Assembly (NCBI GenBank): GCA_002840095.1
Contig: PGZL01000003.1
Location: 223,664 to 274,176, forward strand
DNA length: 50,513 nt
Source of the DNA: Gammaproteobacteria bacterium HGW-Gammaproteobacteria-1
Lineage (GTDB): Bacteria; Pseudomonadota; Gammaproteobacteria; Thiohalomonadales; Thiohalomonadaceae
Direction of reading: 5' to 3'
The notes beneath the pieces are model-generated. The model was given only the letters and a program-made list of their open reading frames with translations, was not told the origin of the DNA and searched no databases. Made by a program: the position numbers and the translations under genes. Of this stretch, positions 8,026 to 16,852 are shown one piece after another; the stretch's first letter is position 1, and each line of letters opens with the position of its first letter.

Positions 8026-8100
8026 TGTGGGAGCCAGGCTATGCCGGGCGATGCGGCCTCACCGGGCGCCGCCATCGCCCGATGAATCGGGCTCCCACAG
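8026..8100. repeat. REP-like element (family B)
   Basis: TGTGGGAGCCAGGCTATGCC ... CATCGCCCGATGAATCGGGC TCCCACA: a facing pair of short palindromes with GGGCGATGCGGCC in the middle. The same element is seen near 9.6 and 33.7 kb. Families C, A and B together fill the 304-base gap between the Wzz-like gene and manC. Confidence 0.75.
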
Positions 8101-8143
8101 AAACGAGATGACATAACGGAACCCGAACATTACGACGCAAGAC

Positions 8144-9550
8144 ATGGAAACCCAACCCGACATCCAGGCCGTCATCCTCGCCGGCGGCAGCGGCACCCGC
8201 CTGTGGCCGCTCTCCCGCGAACAGCTGCCGAAGCAATTCCTCTCCATCGACGGCGGCCACACCCTGCTTGAAGCCACCATCAACCGCCTGCACCCCCTGG
8301 TCACGCGCGACCACGTCCTCATCGTCACCAAAAAGGATTACGCCCAGGGCGAGGCCTACCATGCCCTCAGCCCCTACCAGACCCTGCTCGAACCGGAAGG
8401 CCGCAACACCGCGCCGGCCATCGCCCTGGCCGCCGCCTGGCTGACCCGCAACGGCGACGACCCCGTCATGCTCGTCCTGCCGGCGGACCACGTCATCAAG
8501 GAGCCGGCACTGTTCCAGGCCGCCCTGCGCCAGGCCGTGGCGGCGGCGCAAAGCGGCCAGCTGGTCACCTTCGGCATAACCCCCTCGCGTCCGGACACCG
8601 GCTTCGGCTACATCCAGGCGGGCGCCGACCTCGGCGGCAACGTGCATGCGGTGCAGCGCTTTGCCGAAAAGCCGGATCTCGCCACCGCAGAATCCTTTAT
8701 CCGCGACGGCGGCTATTACTGGAACTCCGGCATGTTCGTCTGGAAGGCCTCGACCATCCTGAAGGAGATCGCCCGCCATCTCCCTGAGGTAACCGCCGTC
8801 CTGGACGATATCACCGCCGCCTGGCAGACCGGCAACGCCGCCGAAGTCGTCGCCCGGCACTTCCCGCGCATGCCGAGCATCTCCATTGACTACGGCGTAC
8901 TTGAAAAAACCGCCAACGTCGCATTGATTCCCTGCGACATCGGCTGGTCCGACGTCGGCAGCTGGGACGCGGTACATGAAGTCTCCGACAAGGATGCCGC
9001 CGGCAACGCCACCCAGGGCAACGTCATCGCCGTGGACTGCCGCAATGCCCTGATCCAGAGCAACAAGCGCCTGGTCGCCGCCATCGGCGTGGAAGACCTG
9101 AACATCGTCGAAACGGCGGATGCCGTATTGATCACCAAGCGCGGCGAAAGCCAGCGCGTGCGCGAAGTGGTCGACGTCCTCAAGCGCAACAACGCCCAGG
9201 AACATGTCGCCCACCTCACTGTGCAGCGCCCCTGGGGCAGCTACACCGTGCTGGAAAGTGCCGACGACTTCAAAATGAAGCGCATCACCGTCAAGCCCGG
9301 CCAAAGCCTCAGCCTCCAGCGCCACAGCCATCGCTCCGAACACTGGATCGTCGTCGCCGGCACCGCCACCGTAACCTGCGACGACGAAGTGATCACCGTT
9401 GCCAAGAACCAGAGCACCTATATCCCTATCGGCGCCAAACACCGCCTGGAGAATCGCGGCGAAGTGTTGCTTGAAATGATCGAGGTACAGGTAGGGGAGT
9501 ACCTGGGAGAGGACGATATCGAACGGTTCGACGACTGCTATGGCCGCTAA
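8144..9550 (+). CDS. manC: Mannose-1-phosphate guanylyltransferase / mannose-6-phosphate isomerase
   Basis: A bifunctional type II enzyme (468 aa) making GDP-mannose. Residues 8-270 form the nucleotidyltransferase with the signature GGSGTRLWPLSR (14-25) and PKQFL; FVEKP-like FAEKPD and GYYWNSGMF follow. The C-terminal cupin (about 350-465) has the isomerase signature QRPWGSY and the metal-binding QRHSHRSEHW. It stands alone between two REP-filled gaps. Such enzymes serve alginate, colanic acid and O-antigen loci; here gmd and fcl downstream point to GDP-fucose as one end product. Confidence 0.95.
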   Translation: METQPDIQAVILAGGSGTRLWPLSREQLPKQFLSIDGGHTLLEATINRLHPLVTRDHVLIVTKKDYAQGEAYHALSPYQTLLEPEGRNTAPAIALAAAWLTRNGDDPVMLVLPADHVIKEPALFQAALRQAVAAAQSGQLVTFGITPSRPDTGFGYIQAGADLGGNVHAVQRFAEKPDLATAESFIRDGGYYWNSGMFVWKASTILKEIARHLPEVTAVLDDITAAWQTGNAAEVVARHFPRMPSISIDYGVLEKTANVALIPCDIGWSDVGSWDAVHEVSDKDAAGNATQGNVIAVDCRNALIQSNKRLVAAIGVEDLNIVETADAVLITKRGESQRVREVVDVLKRNNAQEHVAHLTVQRPWGSYTVLESADDFKMKRITVKPGQSLSLQRHSHRSEHWIVVAGTATVTCDDEVITVAKNQSTYIPIGAKHRLENRGEVLLEMIEVQVGEYLGEDDIERFDDCYGR

Positions 9551-9596
9551 TGAGGCCGATGTGTGGAACAGAAGTAGGGAGTAGCGAAGGTATTGA

Positions 9597-9806
9597 TGTG
9601 GGAGCCCGGCTTGCCGGGCGATGCGGCCTAACCGGCGCCGCATCGCCCAATGGTGGCTGCGGACTTCCTGTCCTTATGTCCAAGGACGGACGGTATGTAG
9701 CGAGCGCAGGACGCGCAGGAGCGACCTCGCCACATAATGCCTTCCGTGGCAAAAAATCGTGCTCCTACATCAGGCAGCACCTGTAGGAGCGAATCGTATT
9801 CGCGAT
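9597..9806. repeat. REP-like elements (families B and A)
   Basis: A family B unit (TGTGGGAGCCCGGCTTGCCG, 9597-9655) is followed by a partly degenerate stretch containing GGTGGCTGCGGACTTCCTGT, which recurs near 26.72 kb as GGTGGTTACGGACTTCCTGT, and then a lone family A unit at 9782-9806. This accounts for most of the 320-base gap; no gene was seen in it. Confidence 0.7.
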
Positions 9807-9870
9807 AGAGACTATTACATAAACCCATGAACACAAAACAATCAGTCAAAACTCGTGTCGTAGAGCGCCC

Positions 9871-11436
9871 ATGCCGGGGATGATCTCCAGGATTATGCCC
9901 CGCGGCGACTCAATCACGCGCAGCGAGCTTGCCAAGGTGTCGGCGCTCGTGTTCCTGTGCGTCGCTCTTATGGCGGTGCTCTGGAATGGGCTGTATCCGT
10001 ACATGATCGTGGACGATGCTTACATCCACTTCCGTATCGCGGAACAGTACGCGAGCACCGGGCAACCATACTTCAATACCGGCGAAGCCGTGATGGCGAC
10101 TTCGTCGCCGCTGTGGACCGTACTCCTGACCTTACTTGCATTCCTGCCGGGTGAAATGGCGTTCAAGGTGTTCGCGTTGGTCGAGGTCCCCGTGCTTGCC
10201 GGAGTGGTCGTGTTGTCGTTCCTCGCATTCCGGGCGTTCGGAGTAGCTGCCAACTGGGCGCTGGGTTATGCCGCAGGCGTGTTCATCCTGCTGTACGGCG
10301 TCAGCCTGAACCTTATGGAAACGCCTCTGGCGGTTCTGATGGTTCTTCTGGCTCTGCTGGCCTTTGTGGCCCGCCATCCCGTGTGGCCGGTATTCGCCGT
10401 CGTAGCGAGTTTCATCCGTTACGAAATGTCCGTGGTATTCCTGGCTCTGGCGGCATACCAGGTATTCGTGCTTCGTGATGCGCTGAAACCGGCATTATTC
10501 GCCTTGATTACCGGCGGAGTGGTCGTCGTATGGCTGTACGCCACCTTTGGAACGGTGATCCCAAACGCCATCGGGATCAAGTCGGTAGTGTACGACGTAC
10601 CCTGGGACGCATTCATTAATTCGACGCTCCCCGGCGGCAGAAGGACGCTGCGACTGTTTCTCCTTTTGGTGCTTGCGCTCTTGGGATATTTATTTTTTAG
10701 AGCCAGGCGACGCAATAGTATCCGCGGGACGGCAATGCCCCTGGTACTGTTGATGGCGGGAGCGCTGATATTTTCCGTTTACGCTTTCCGCCGGGCCTTT
10801 CTGCATGAATGGTACGTGCCGAATTACACGGTGCTTGTTTTCATGGGGGGGGCCGCACTGTACTGGGCATGCGCGAATGCATACGAAGGCAGAAACGCGG
10901 TACGAATCCTGGCAAGTCTGGTACCGCTTTTGTTCATCGCGCCCTATGCGGCATTGGTCATGTCGGACGTTAATGCCGCCGTAGTCGATTTGGGCAGCTA
11001 TCGATCGCTGGAAGCCGGCGGCCGGGTTGAACGCTATGCCGAAATCGGCCGCAAACTCTACCACGAGAACCCACGAGGTATTTTGCTCACCAGCGAAATC
11101 GGCGGTCTCGGGTATGGCTACCGTGGCCATATCGCAGATGGCGTGGGCCTGGCTACGCCGGGTGCGAGGAAATATCACCCATTGAAGGTGCCGGAGCAAA
11201 GGCAGAACGGGATGATCGGCGCCATTCCTCCCGCATACGTGAAAGACACAATGCCTGACTTTATTGTGTCCTATCCCATCTTTTCAAAAGCCCTGCTCGA
11301 CGATGCTGTGTTGCAGCAGTATCGGTGCGACGTTGAGCCGCCTCTCTCGGCACGGGTCATTGCAGCGAAGCCAGCTGCAGGCGTGTGGGGTGATGATCGG
11401 ATTCTTGTGTGCAGAAAACTGGCAGCGGCTAAGTAG
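9871..11436 (+). CDS. Multi-spanning membrane protein, probable GT-C-fold glycosyltransferase
   Basis: A 521-residue integral membrane protein with about ten hydrophobic helices. After the first helix comes VDDAYIHFRIAEQYASTG, then ATSSPLWT; this acidic loop and the SPLW motif are typical of GT-C enzymes that use polyprenyl-phosphate sugars and act on the periplasmic side. Helices continue to about residue 360, followed by a soluble C-terminal part of about 140 residues (TSEIGGLGYGYRGHIADGVG) that may bind the acceptor. Substrate and linkage are unknown. The start is uncertain among ATGs at 9871, 9880 and 9895. It stands at the left edge of the AT-richer block but has intermediate composition. 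Confidence 0.65.
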   Translation: MPGMISRIMPRGDSITRSELAKVSALVFLCVALMAVLWNGLYPYMIVDDAYIHFRIAEQYASTGQPYFNTGEAVMATSSPLWTVLLTLLAFLPGEMAFKVFALVEVPVLAGVVVLSFLAFRAFGVAANWALGYAAGVFILLYGVSLNLMETPLAVLMVLLALLAFVARHPVWPVFAVVASFIRYEMSVVFLALAAYQVFVLRDALKPALFALITGGVVVVWLYATFGTVIPNAIGIKSVVYDVPWDAFINSTLPGGRRTLRLFLLLVLALLGYLFFRARRRNSIRGTAMPLVLLMAGALIFSVYAFRRAFLHEWYVPNYTVLVFMGGAALYWACANAYEGRNAVRILASLVPLLFIAPYAALVMSDVNAAVVDLGSYRSLEAGGRVERYAEIGRKLYHENPRGILLTSEIGGLGYGYRGHIADGVGLATPGARKYHPLKVPEQRQNGMIGAIPPAYVKDTMPDFIVSYPIFSKALLDDAVLQQYRCDVEPPLSARVIAAKPAAGVWGDDRILVCRKLAAAK

Positions 11437-11496
11437 CGGTAAATAGTTGGGTATAGGTAAAAGAATATCTATTCAAACTTTGTAAGAGGCTGAACA

Positions 11497-12681
11497 ATGA
11501 GAGTATTGGTATTAGGTGGTGATGGGTTCTGTGGTTGGCCGACGTCTCTTCATCTGTCCGCGCAGGGACATGATGTGGTGATCGTGGACAACCTGTCGAG
11601 AAGAAATATCGACATAGAATTGGAGTGCGATTCTCTCACGCCTATTCGTCCCATGGGCGAGCGACTTCGTGCATGGAAAGAAGTGTCGGGCAAGGATGTT
11701 GCCTTCTACAACTTCAATGTGGCGAAGAACTACCAGCGGCTCCTTGATCTTCTGAAAGAATGGAAGCCTGATGCAGTTGTTCATTTTGCGGAACAGCGTG
11801 CCGCGCCCTATTCGATGAAAGGGTCGCATGGCAAACGATATACCGTAGACAATAACCTGAATGCCACGCATAACCTGCTCGCCGCCATAGTTGAATCTGG
11901 TCTCGATATTCATGTGGCACATCTTGGGACTATGGGCGTCTATGGCTACGGCACTGCAGGGATGAAAATTCCTGAGGGGTATTTGACCGTCAAAGTCGAG
12001 ACGGAATCAGGAAACGTAGTTGAGCGCGAGATTTTATACCCTGCTGATCCGGGAAGCGTCTATCACATGACGAAAACCCAGGATCAACTCATGTTTTATT
12101 TTTACAATAAGAACGACGGGATACGTGTGACTGATCTGCATCAGGGGATCGTGTGGGGGACGCAGACAGAACAGACACGATTGGATGAACGCCTGATTAA
12201 TAGGTTCGATTACGATGGCGACTATGGCACTGTTCTCAATCGGTTCCTTATGCAAGCCGCCATCAATTATCCATTAACAGTCCACGGTACCGGTGGGCAA
12301 ACTCGTGCCTTTATTCATATTCAGGATACGGTCCGCTGTATACAGCTTGCATTGGAGAATCCGCCAGATCGGGGTGATCGTGTGCATATACTGAACCAGA
12401 TGACGGAGACCTATCGTGTCCGGGACTTGGCGAAACTGATTTCAGAAATGACCAATGTGCCGATGGAGTTCATTGCAAATCCACGCAACGAAGCCGATGA
12501 GAATGATCTTTACGTGGCAAATGAGCGATTCATCGGTATGGGCTTGGAGCCAATTACCCTGGATAAAGGATTGCTCGATGAAGTAAAGGATATAGCAAGA
12601 AAGTACGCTAATCGATGCGATCACGGAAAAATCCGCTGTGTTTCATATTGGAATGTTTGTCACGGTCCTTTGAAAAGTTAG
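11497..12681 (+). CDS. sqdB: UDP-sulfoquinovose synthase
   Basis: SqdB/Sqd1 joins sulfite to UDP-glucose to make UDP-sulfoquinovose, the head-group donor for sulfolipid or for sulfonated glycans. The 394-residue protein has the family's variant NAD-binding motif LGGDGFCGWPTSLHL (6-20), FAEQRAAPYSM near residue 98, and catalytic T145 (HLGTMGVYGYG), Y189 and K193 (VYHMTK); the order and spacing match the plant and cyanobacterial enzymes. An AGAGG site precedes the ATG. No sqdC/sqdD sulfolipid transferase gene is nearby; the neighbours are glycosyltransferases and flippase/polymerase genes, so use in a cell-surface glycan is more likely than in sulfolipid. Confidence 0.92.
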   Translation: MRVLVLGGDGFCGWPTSLHLSAQGHDVVIVDNLSRRNIDIELECDSLTPIRPMGERLRAWKEVSGKDVAFYNFNVAKNYQRLLDLLKEWKPDAVVHFAEQRAAPYSMKGSHGKRYTVDNNLNATHNLLAAIVESGLDIHVAHLGTMGVYGYGTAGMKIPEGYLTVKVETESGNVVEREILYPADPGSVYHMTKTQDQLMFYFYNKNDGIRVTDLHQGIVWGTQTEQTRLDERLINRFDYDGDYGTVLNRFLMQAAINYPLTVHGTGGQTRAFIHIQDTVRCIQLALENPPDRGDRVHILNQMTETYRVRDLAKLISEMTNVPMEFIANPRNEADENDLYVANERFIGMGLEPITLDKGLLDEVKDIARKYANRCDHGKIRCVSYWNVCHGPLKS

Positions 12682-12882
12682 AAATACTGTCTTTCTGGTT
12701 CTTGGTTGACACCAAATAGCTGGAGATATGTAAAAGTATGTTTCTTGTAATTGATGATGCGGATATTTCCGTATCGGCATTGTGTTCTATGAAATATGTG
12801 CCAAACCAAGATTGATTGGTTTACGCTGCGAAATTGGAACATGAATATTCCATGAAGATTTACCTAGATCTAAATCGATAAT

Positions 12883-13608
12883 ATGAGATCGAAGAAACAG
12901 GCGATGATTGAGCAGATCAAGTTCTTGCCGCGTCCGTGGCATATATTTTTTAATCCATACTATTTAGTAAGGCGTGCTTTATATCTAGAAATTGATAGAT
13001 TGGCGCGACGAATGAATGGAATCCTTGTCGATATTGGTTGCGGAACTAAACCATATGAATGCCTTTTTGATGTCGAACTGTATGTTGGTATAGAGGTGCG
13101 TTCGAGTGGGCATAGTGAAGAACGAAAGAAAGCGTCACTGATATATGATGGCGTTGCTCTCCCGTTTAAAGAAGATAGCATTGATTCGGTGTTCGCAAGC
13201 GAGGTATTGGAACATGTGGCGGAACTTGATGAGTTATTAACAGAAGTACATAGGGTACTGAAGCCTGATGGAATGATTTTGATAACCGTTCCGATGTGTT
13301 GGAATGAACATGAATTGCCATATGATTATCGAAGGCTAACGCTGCCTGGTGTTGTGCGAATTTTGTCGAATAATGGATTCGTTGTTATCGACGCCAAGAA
13401 AACAAACAATTTTGTTCTTACGCTTACCCAAGGGCTGTGTGCTTATCTTTATCAAAATATTTCCACGAAGTTCTATATCAGACGTGTAGCTATACCGATA
13501 CTAATAGCGCCAATTTCGATAACGGGTTTGTTGTTATCGTATCTTCTTCCCGCGGATACTTCTTTATATTCAAATAATGTGGTGCTTGCGAGAAAGGGGG
13601 CGATATGA
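12883..13608 (+). CDS. Class I SAM-dependent methyltransferase
   Basis: A 241-residue methyltransferase-11-type protein. The SAM site is visible as VDIGCGTKPYE (about 49-59), followed by YVGIEV, the acidic loop and SEVLEHVAELDELLTEVHRVLKPDG (quoted in parts: post-I and motif III). A hydrophobic C-terminal stretch (PILIAPISITGLLLSYLLP) could tether it to the membrane. The stop overlaps the next gene by four bases (ATGA), the first of three such overlaps, so genes from here to 16605 form one tightly coupled operon. Target sugar unknown. Codon use is AT-rich. ATG at 12904 is an alternative start. Confidence 0.8.
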   Translation: MRSKKQAMIEQIKFLPRPWHIFFNPYYLVRRALYLEIDRLARRMNGILVDIGCGTKPYECLFDVELYVGIEVRSSGHSEERKKASLIYDGVALPFKEDSIDSVFASEVLEHVAELDELLTEVHRVLKPDGMILITVPMCWNEHELPYDYRRLTLPGVVRILSNNGFVVIDAKKTNNFVLTLTQGLCAYLYQNISTKFYIRRVAIPILIAPISITGLLLSYLLPADTSLYSNNVVLARKGAI

Positions 13609-14786
13609 GACTGGTATGGTTTACGGATAGTAATATGAGAGAGTGGGGTGGGGATTATTATCCAGTTATCGATGAGTCAGTGCATTTTATCCCTCGGATA
13701 TCTGAACGTCTGGATAGCTTTACAATGTTGTCGCGGTGCCTGATCGATGCTCAGCCACAAACAGGTTCGCAGCCAATCGTATTTAAGGATAATGCGAATT
13801 TCGTGGCATTACCGTTTTACAATAATACTATCGACTACTATAAGCGGCTCCCACTGCTTCTTCTTCGTACATTTCCGATTGCAAATCGCTACATCAAAAA
13901 CTCGGACGTTGTCGTTATACGACATCATAATTGTTTTTCTTGGTTGTATTACATTCTATCAAAATGGCATGGCAAACCTGTCGTATCGAAATGGGCGTCT
14001 GCCATAGACGATTTTGTTCAGGCAAATTTTCCATCGTCTTCGCTGGTCGACAGAATGGCAAATGTCGTTGCGAAATTCGAGATGTGGTATGGAAAGAAAA
14101 TTGCCCATGGCTCGAGCCTCAACCTTATGTTAGATGATCGTACATACGACAAGTTGGGGCGACCATTGCATGTGCATAAATCGGTAATTTCATTTGTGTC
14201 AGATGTAGACCTAACATCTAGTCTTGAGCGAGATCGGTGGATGTTGGTCTATGCAGGGCGTTTAACAAGGTCAAAGGGGGTTCATGATCTTCTGGAAGTA
14301 TTCTCGACGCTCATTCCAGATTTTCCTCTGGCTCGCCTTAGTATCGCAGGTGTTGGTGATTACGAAGATAAGCTCAAAGAGTTGTGTAGAGAAAAAAACA
14401 TGGAAGATAGGGTGCTGTTTTTGGGGCGTTTGACTCGTTCAGAATTGCGCAAGCTATTCCAGACGTCAGGAGTGTTTGTTTCGCCTTCCTATGCTGAAGG
14501 GTTGCCAAAAATTATGTGGGAGGCATGGGCGTCACGAATCGCGGTAGTCATGTCTGATGTTGGAGGTGTTCCGGAGTATTTGCGCGATGGTGTAAATGGA
14601 AAATTGGTGCAGCCTGGCGATCATGATGGGCTATCTCGTGCGATACGTGATTTGCTAAGCAACCCAGAGCATTTAAAAATGATTTCAGATGAAGGATGGA
14701 TGACTGCAAAGCAGCATACATGGGAAATGGAGATCGATAAAATGTATGAAGCTATATATGAATCTACGAAAGGGGCTCAGTCATGA
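13605..14786 (+). CDS. Glycosyltransferase, GT4 family
   Basis: A GT-B-fold retaining glycosyltransferase of 393 aa. The C-terminal half carries the GT4 hallmarks: LVYAGRLTRSKGVHDLL near residue 213, the loop ending GRLTRSELRKLFQ, and the E-x7-E motif in YAEGLPKIMWEAW. The N-terminal acceptor half is divergent, as is usual. It would add one sugar on the cytoplasmic face of the membrane. Coupled by ATGA overlaps to methyltransferases on both sides, which suggests the product sugar is methylated. Donor and acceptor cannot be read. Confidence 0.85.
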   Translation: MRLVWFTDSNMREWGGDYYPVIDESVHFIPRISERLDSFTMLSRCLIDAQPQTGSQPIVFKDNANFVALPFYNNTIDYYKRLPLLLLRTFPIANRYIKNSDVVVIRHHNCFSWLYYILSKWHGKPVVSKWASAIDDFVQANFPSSSLVDRMANVVAKFEMWYGKKIAHGSSLNLMLDDRTYDKLGRPLHVHKSVISFVSDVDLTSSLERDRWMLVYAGRLTRSKGVHDLLEVFSTLIPDFPLARLSIAGVGDYEDKLKELCREKNMEDRVLFLGRLTRSELRKLFQTSGVFVSPSYAEGLPKIMWEAWASRIAVVMSDVGGVPEYLRDGVNGKLVQPGDHDGLSRAIRDLLSNPEHLKMISDEGWMTAKQHTWEMEIDKMYEAIYESTKGAQS

Positions 14787-15460
14787 AGCAGGATGTATCC
14801 GAAATATATACGAAGGGAGGTGGTGAAGAATATCATACGGCGTCTCCTCGCCAGCGGTTGCTGAATGATAATAATAGAGAGGTCGCGGCGACCTATACAA
14901 AATGCCTATTGCAACAATATTCAATATCAAAAATTGGTTCAGTATTAGAGTTTGGAGCCGGCTTCGGTCAGAATCTCCTAAAAATTTGCGCAAACAAAAA
15001 AATAGCATATGAACCGGCTGCGTTTGCACGAGAGATTGCTAAAACTTACCCTGAACTGGAAGTTATAGACTCGCTGGATAGTCAAAAAGAGCAGGTGGAT
15101 ATGGTTCTGAGTATCCATTCGTTAGAGCACGTTCTAGAGCCATTTAGAGAGCTTGGTCGAATCCATGAGCTTATTCGTCCCGGAGGGACTTTGTTTATTG
15201 TGTTGCCGACGGAAAAAATTGGTACGTACGTTCCTCGCGATGAAAATAATCATCTGTACTCATGGACACCGCAAACTATAGGTAATCTTCTAGTAGCCTC
15301 CGGATTTGAGCTTGTTTGTGTGGACGTTGTCGGGCGTAGTTTGGAGTATAGGCTCGCAAAAATTATTGATTTGAATACGCGACTATGGTTTGCGATGACA
15401 AAGCTGTCAGGGCGCATCCTAGGGAATGTTGACATAGTTGCGGTAGCAAAGAAGATATGA
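14783..15460 (+). CDS. Class I SAM-dependent methyltransferase
   Basis: A 225-residue methyltransferase. The SAM-binding motif I is VLEFGAGFGQNLL (about 54-66); SIHSLEHVLEPFRELGRIH matches the post-III region of the methyltransferase-23 type. It overlaps the upstream GT4 and the downstream GT2 gene by four bases each. Probably O-methylates a glycan residue or chain end; in some systems terminal methylation stops chain growth, but nothing here shows that directly. Confidence 0.8.
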   Translation: MKQDVSEIYTKGGGEEYHTASPRQRLLNDNNREVAATYTKCLLQQYSISKIGSVLEFGAGFGQNLLKICANKKIAYEPAAFAREIAKTYPELEVIDSLDSQKEQVDMVLSIHSLEHVLEPFRELGRIHELIRPGGTLFIVLPTEKIGTYVPRDENNHLYSWTPQTIGNLLVASGFELVCVDVVGRSLEYRLAKIIDLNTRLWFAMTKLSGRILGNVDIVAVAKKI

Positions 15461-16605
15461 AGATATTGTTTTTTGTATCGATTGCTTTACTGCTTGGCAC
15501 GTGGGTAATTTATCCTCTGATAATGATTGTTTTGCGTCAAGTATATGTCGAGTCCCGGAGGAAGAAGAACGGGAAGATAGGTGGCATTGAAGAATTTGCG
15601 ATAACTATCGTTCTGCCAATTCGTAATGGTGAAAAGGAAATAGAGCGAAAGTTGCATGAATTGTTGTCGATGACGTCGTTTGATAAAGAAATAGTTGTCG
15701 TGTCGGACGGCTCGACGGATCGTACTGTAGCGATAGCAAATGAATTCGCAAAGAAATACTCTGATATCAGTGTGTTTTCTACTGACAAGAGTGGAGGGAA
15801 AAGTGCTGCTCAAAATTTAGCTTTGGTGAATTCCAAAAATCCGCTTGTTCTATTCACGGATGTTGGCGCAAGCCTTGATGAGGACTCTGTGCGCTTGATG
15901 GCTGACGAGTTTAAGGATGAATTGGTTGGGTGCGTTGGTGCTAATGTTAAATTTCGGTGGAATGAGTCCAGTGAGCACAAAAGTCCTGGTATTTATTGGA
16001 GCATAGAACAAAGGGTGCGCAGGGCGGAGTCGATGTTTGGATGTTTGCTGTCGCTAGTTGGATCGGCGTTTATGTTACGTAGAGAAATATTTGCAGCGTT
16101 AGATGAAGATACTGGTGATGACCTCGTGTTGCCGATTGAGTCGGCTCTGAAGGGGTATAAAAGTGTGTTTGTTGAAGATGCGATTGTTTTCGATACATGG
16201 CCCGCGAAATCAATTATTAACGAATTTCATGTTAGGCGAAGAATAACATTGCGTAACGCTTTGGCGTTGTATCGACGGCGAAAGATACTTAATCCCTTCT
16301 TATATCCAAAATATTCTATAACTCTGTTTATGCATAAAGTGCTGAGATGGGTTAGCCCCCTGCTGTTGATATCGATTTTCGCGGTTTCGTTATATTTGGC
16401 GACTAAAGATGACTTTTATATCTGGGCGGTTGTGATTGAGGTGTGTGTCCTGCTTATTGCGATCTTAGGAGCAACTTTTGGCACTGGGAAAAGCAGATTT
16501 GTTTCTCTGTGCACGAGTTTTTTGGTGGCAAATGCCGGAATGGCGGCGGGACTATACTCTCTCGCCATTGGGGATAGAATTACGCGATATCGACGTACTA
16601 ATTAA
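15457..16605 (+). CDS. Membrane-anchored glycosyltransferase, GT2 family
   Basis: A 382-residue GT-A-fold enzyme. An N-terminal membrane helix (ILFFVSIALLLGTWVIYPLI) is followed by the catalytic domain: ITIVLPIRNGEKEIERKL, VVVSDGSTDRT (nucleotide-binding acid), VLFTDVGASLDED in the DxD position, DTGDDLVLPIES as acceptor-side acid and a HVRRRITLRN segment like the Q/RxxRW motif of processive GT2 enzymes. Two or three helices close the protein. The layout resembles processive or polyprenol-sugar GT2 synthases, so this could extend a backbone rather than add a single sugar. Last gene of the ATGA-linked run. Confidence 0.82.
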   Translation: MKILFFVSIALLLGTWVIYPLIMIVLRQVYVESRRKKNGKIGGIEEFAITIVLPIRNGEKEIERKLHELLSMTSFDKEIVVVSDGSTDRTVAIANEFAKKYSDISVFSTDKSGGKSAAQNLALVNSKNPLVLFTDVGASLDEDSVRLMADEFKDELVGCVGANVKFRWNESSEHKSPGIYWSIEQRVRRAESMFGCLLSLVGSAFMLRREIFAALDEDTGDDLVLPIESALKGYKSVFVEDAIVFDTWPAKSIINEFHVRRRITLRNALALYRRRKILNPFLYPKYSITLFMHKVLRWVSPLLLISIFAVSLYLATKDDFYIWAVVIEVCVLLIAILGATFGTGKSRFVSLCTSFLVANAGMAAGLYSLAIGDRITRYRRTN

Positions 16606-16852
16606 GTTCGGTCGTAGCATTGGTGTGCGGTGTATTGTATATGGCTGAAAATTCACGAAATGGAACTCGTAACGCGTGACTATGTGCTGGTATTTCTTCA
16701 ATCAGTAAACAATCGAACGATCTTCGTGTCGGTGGTAGACGTCGCGGTGATCTGCGCGTCTTGCGTGCTCTTTTTGGTTGCTATTATGGCGCGATTAGTT
16801 TTTTAGATCGTTCCATCCGCATCCTTTCGTCCGCTAGGGTCTTCTATTTTAA

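Noticed and set aside
16606-16852. Small gene between the GT2 and Wzx genes
   Set aside because: No open frame with a start, ribosome site and protein-like composition was seen in these 247 bases.
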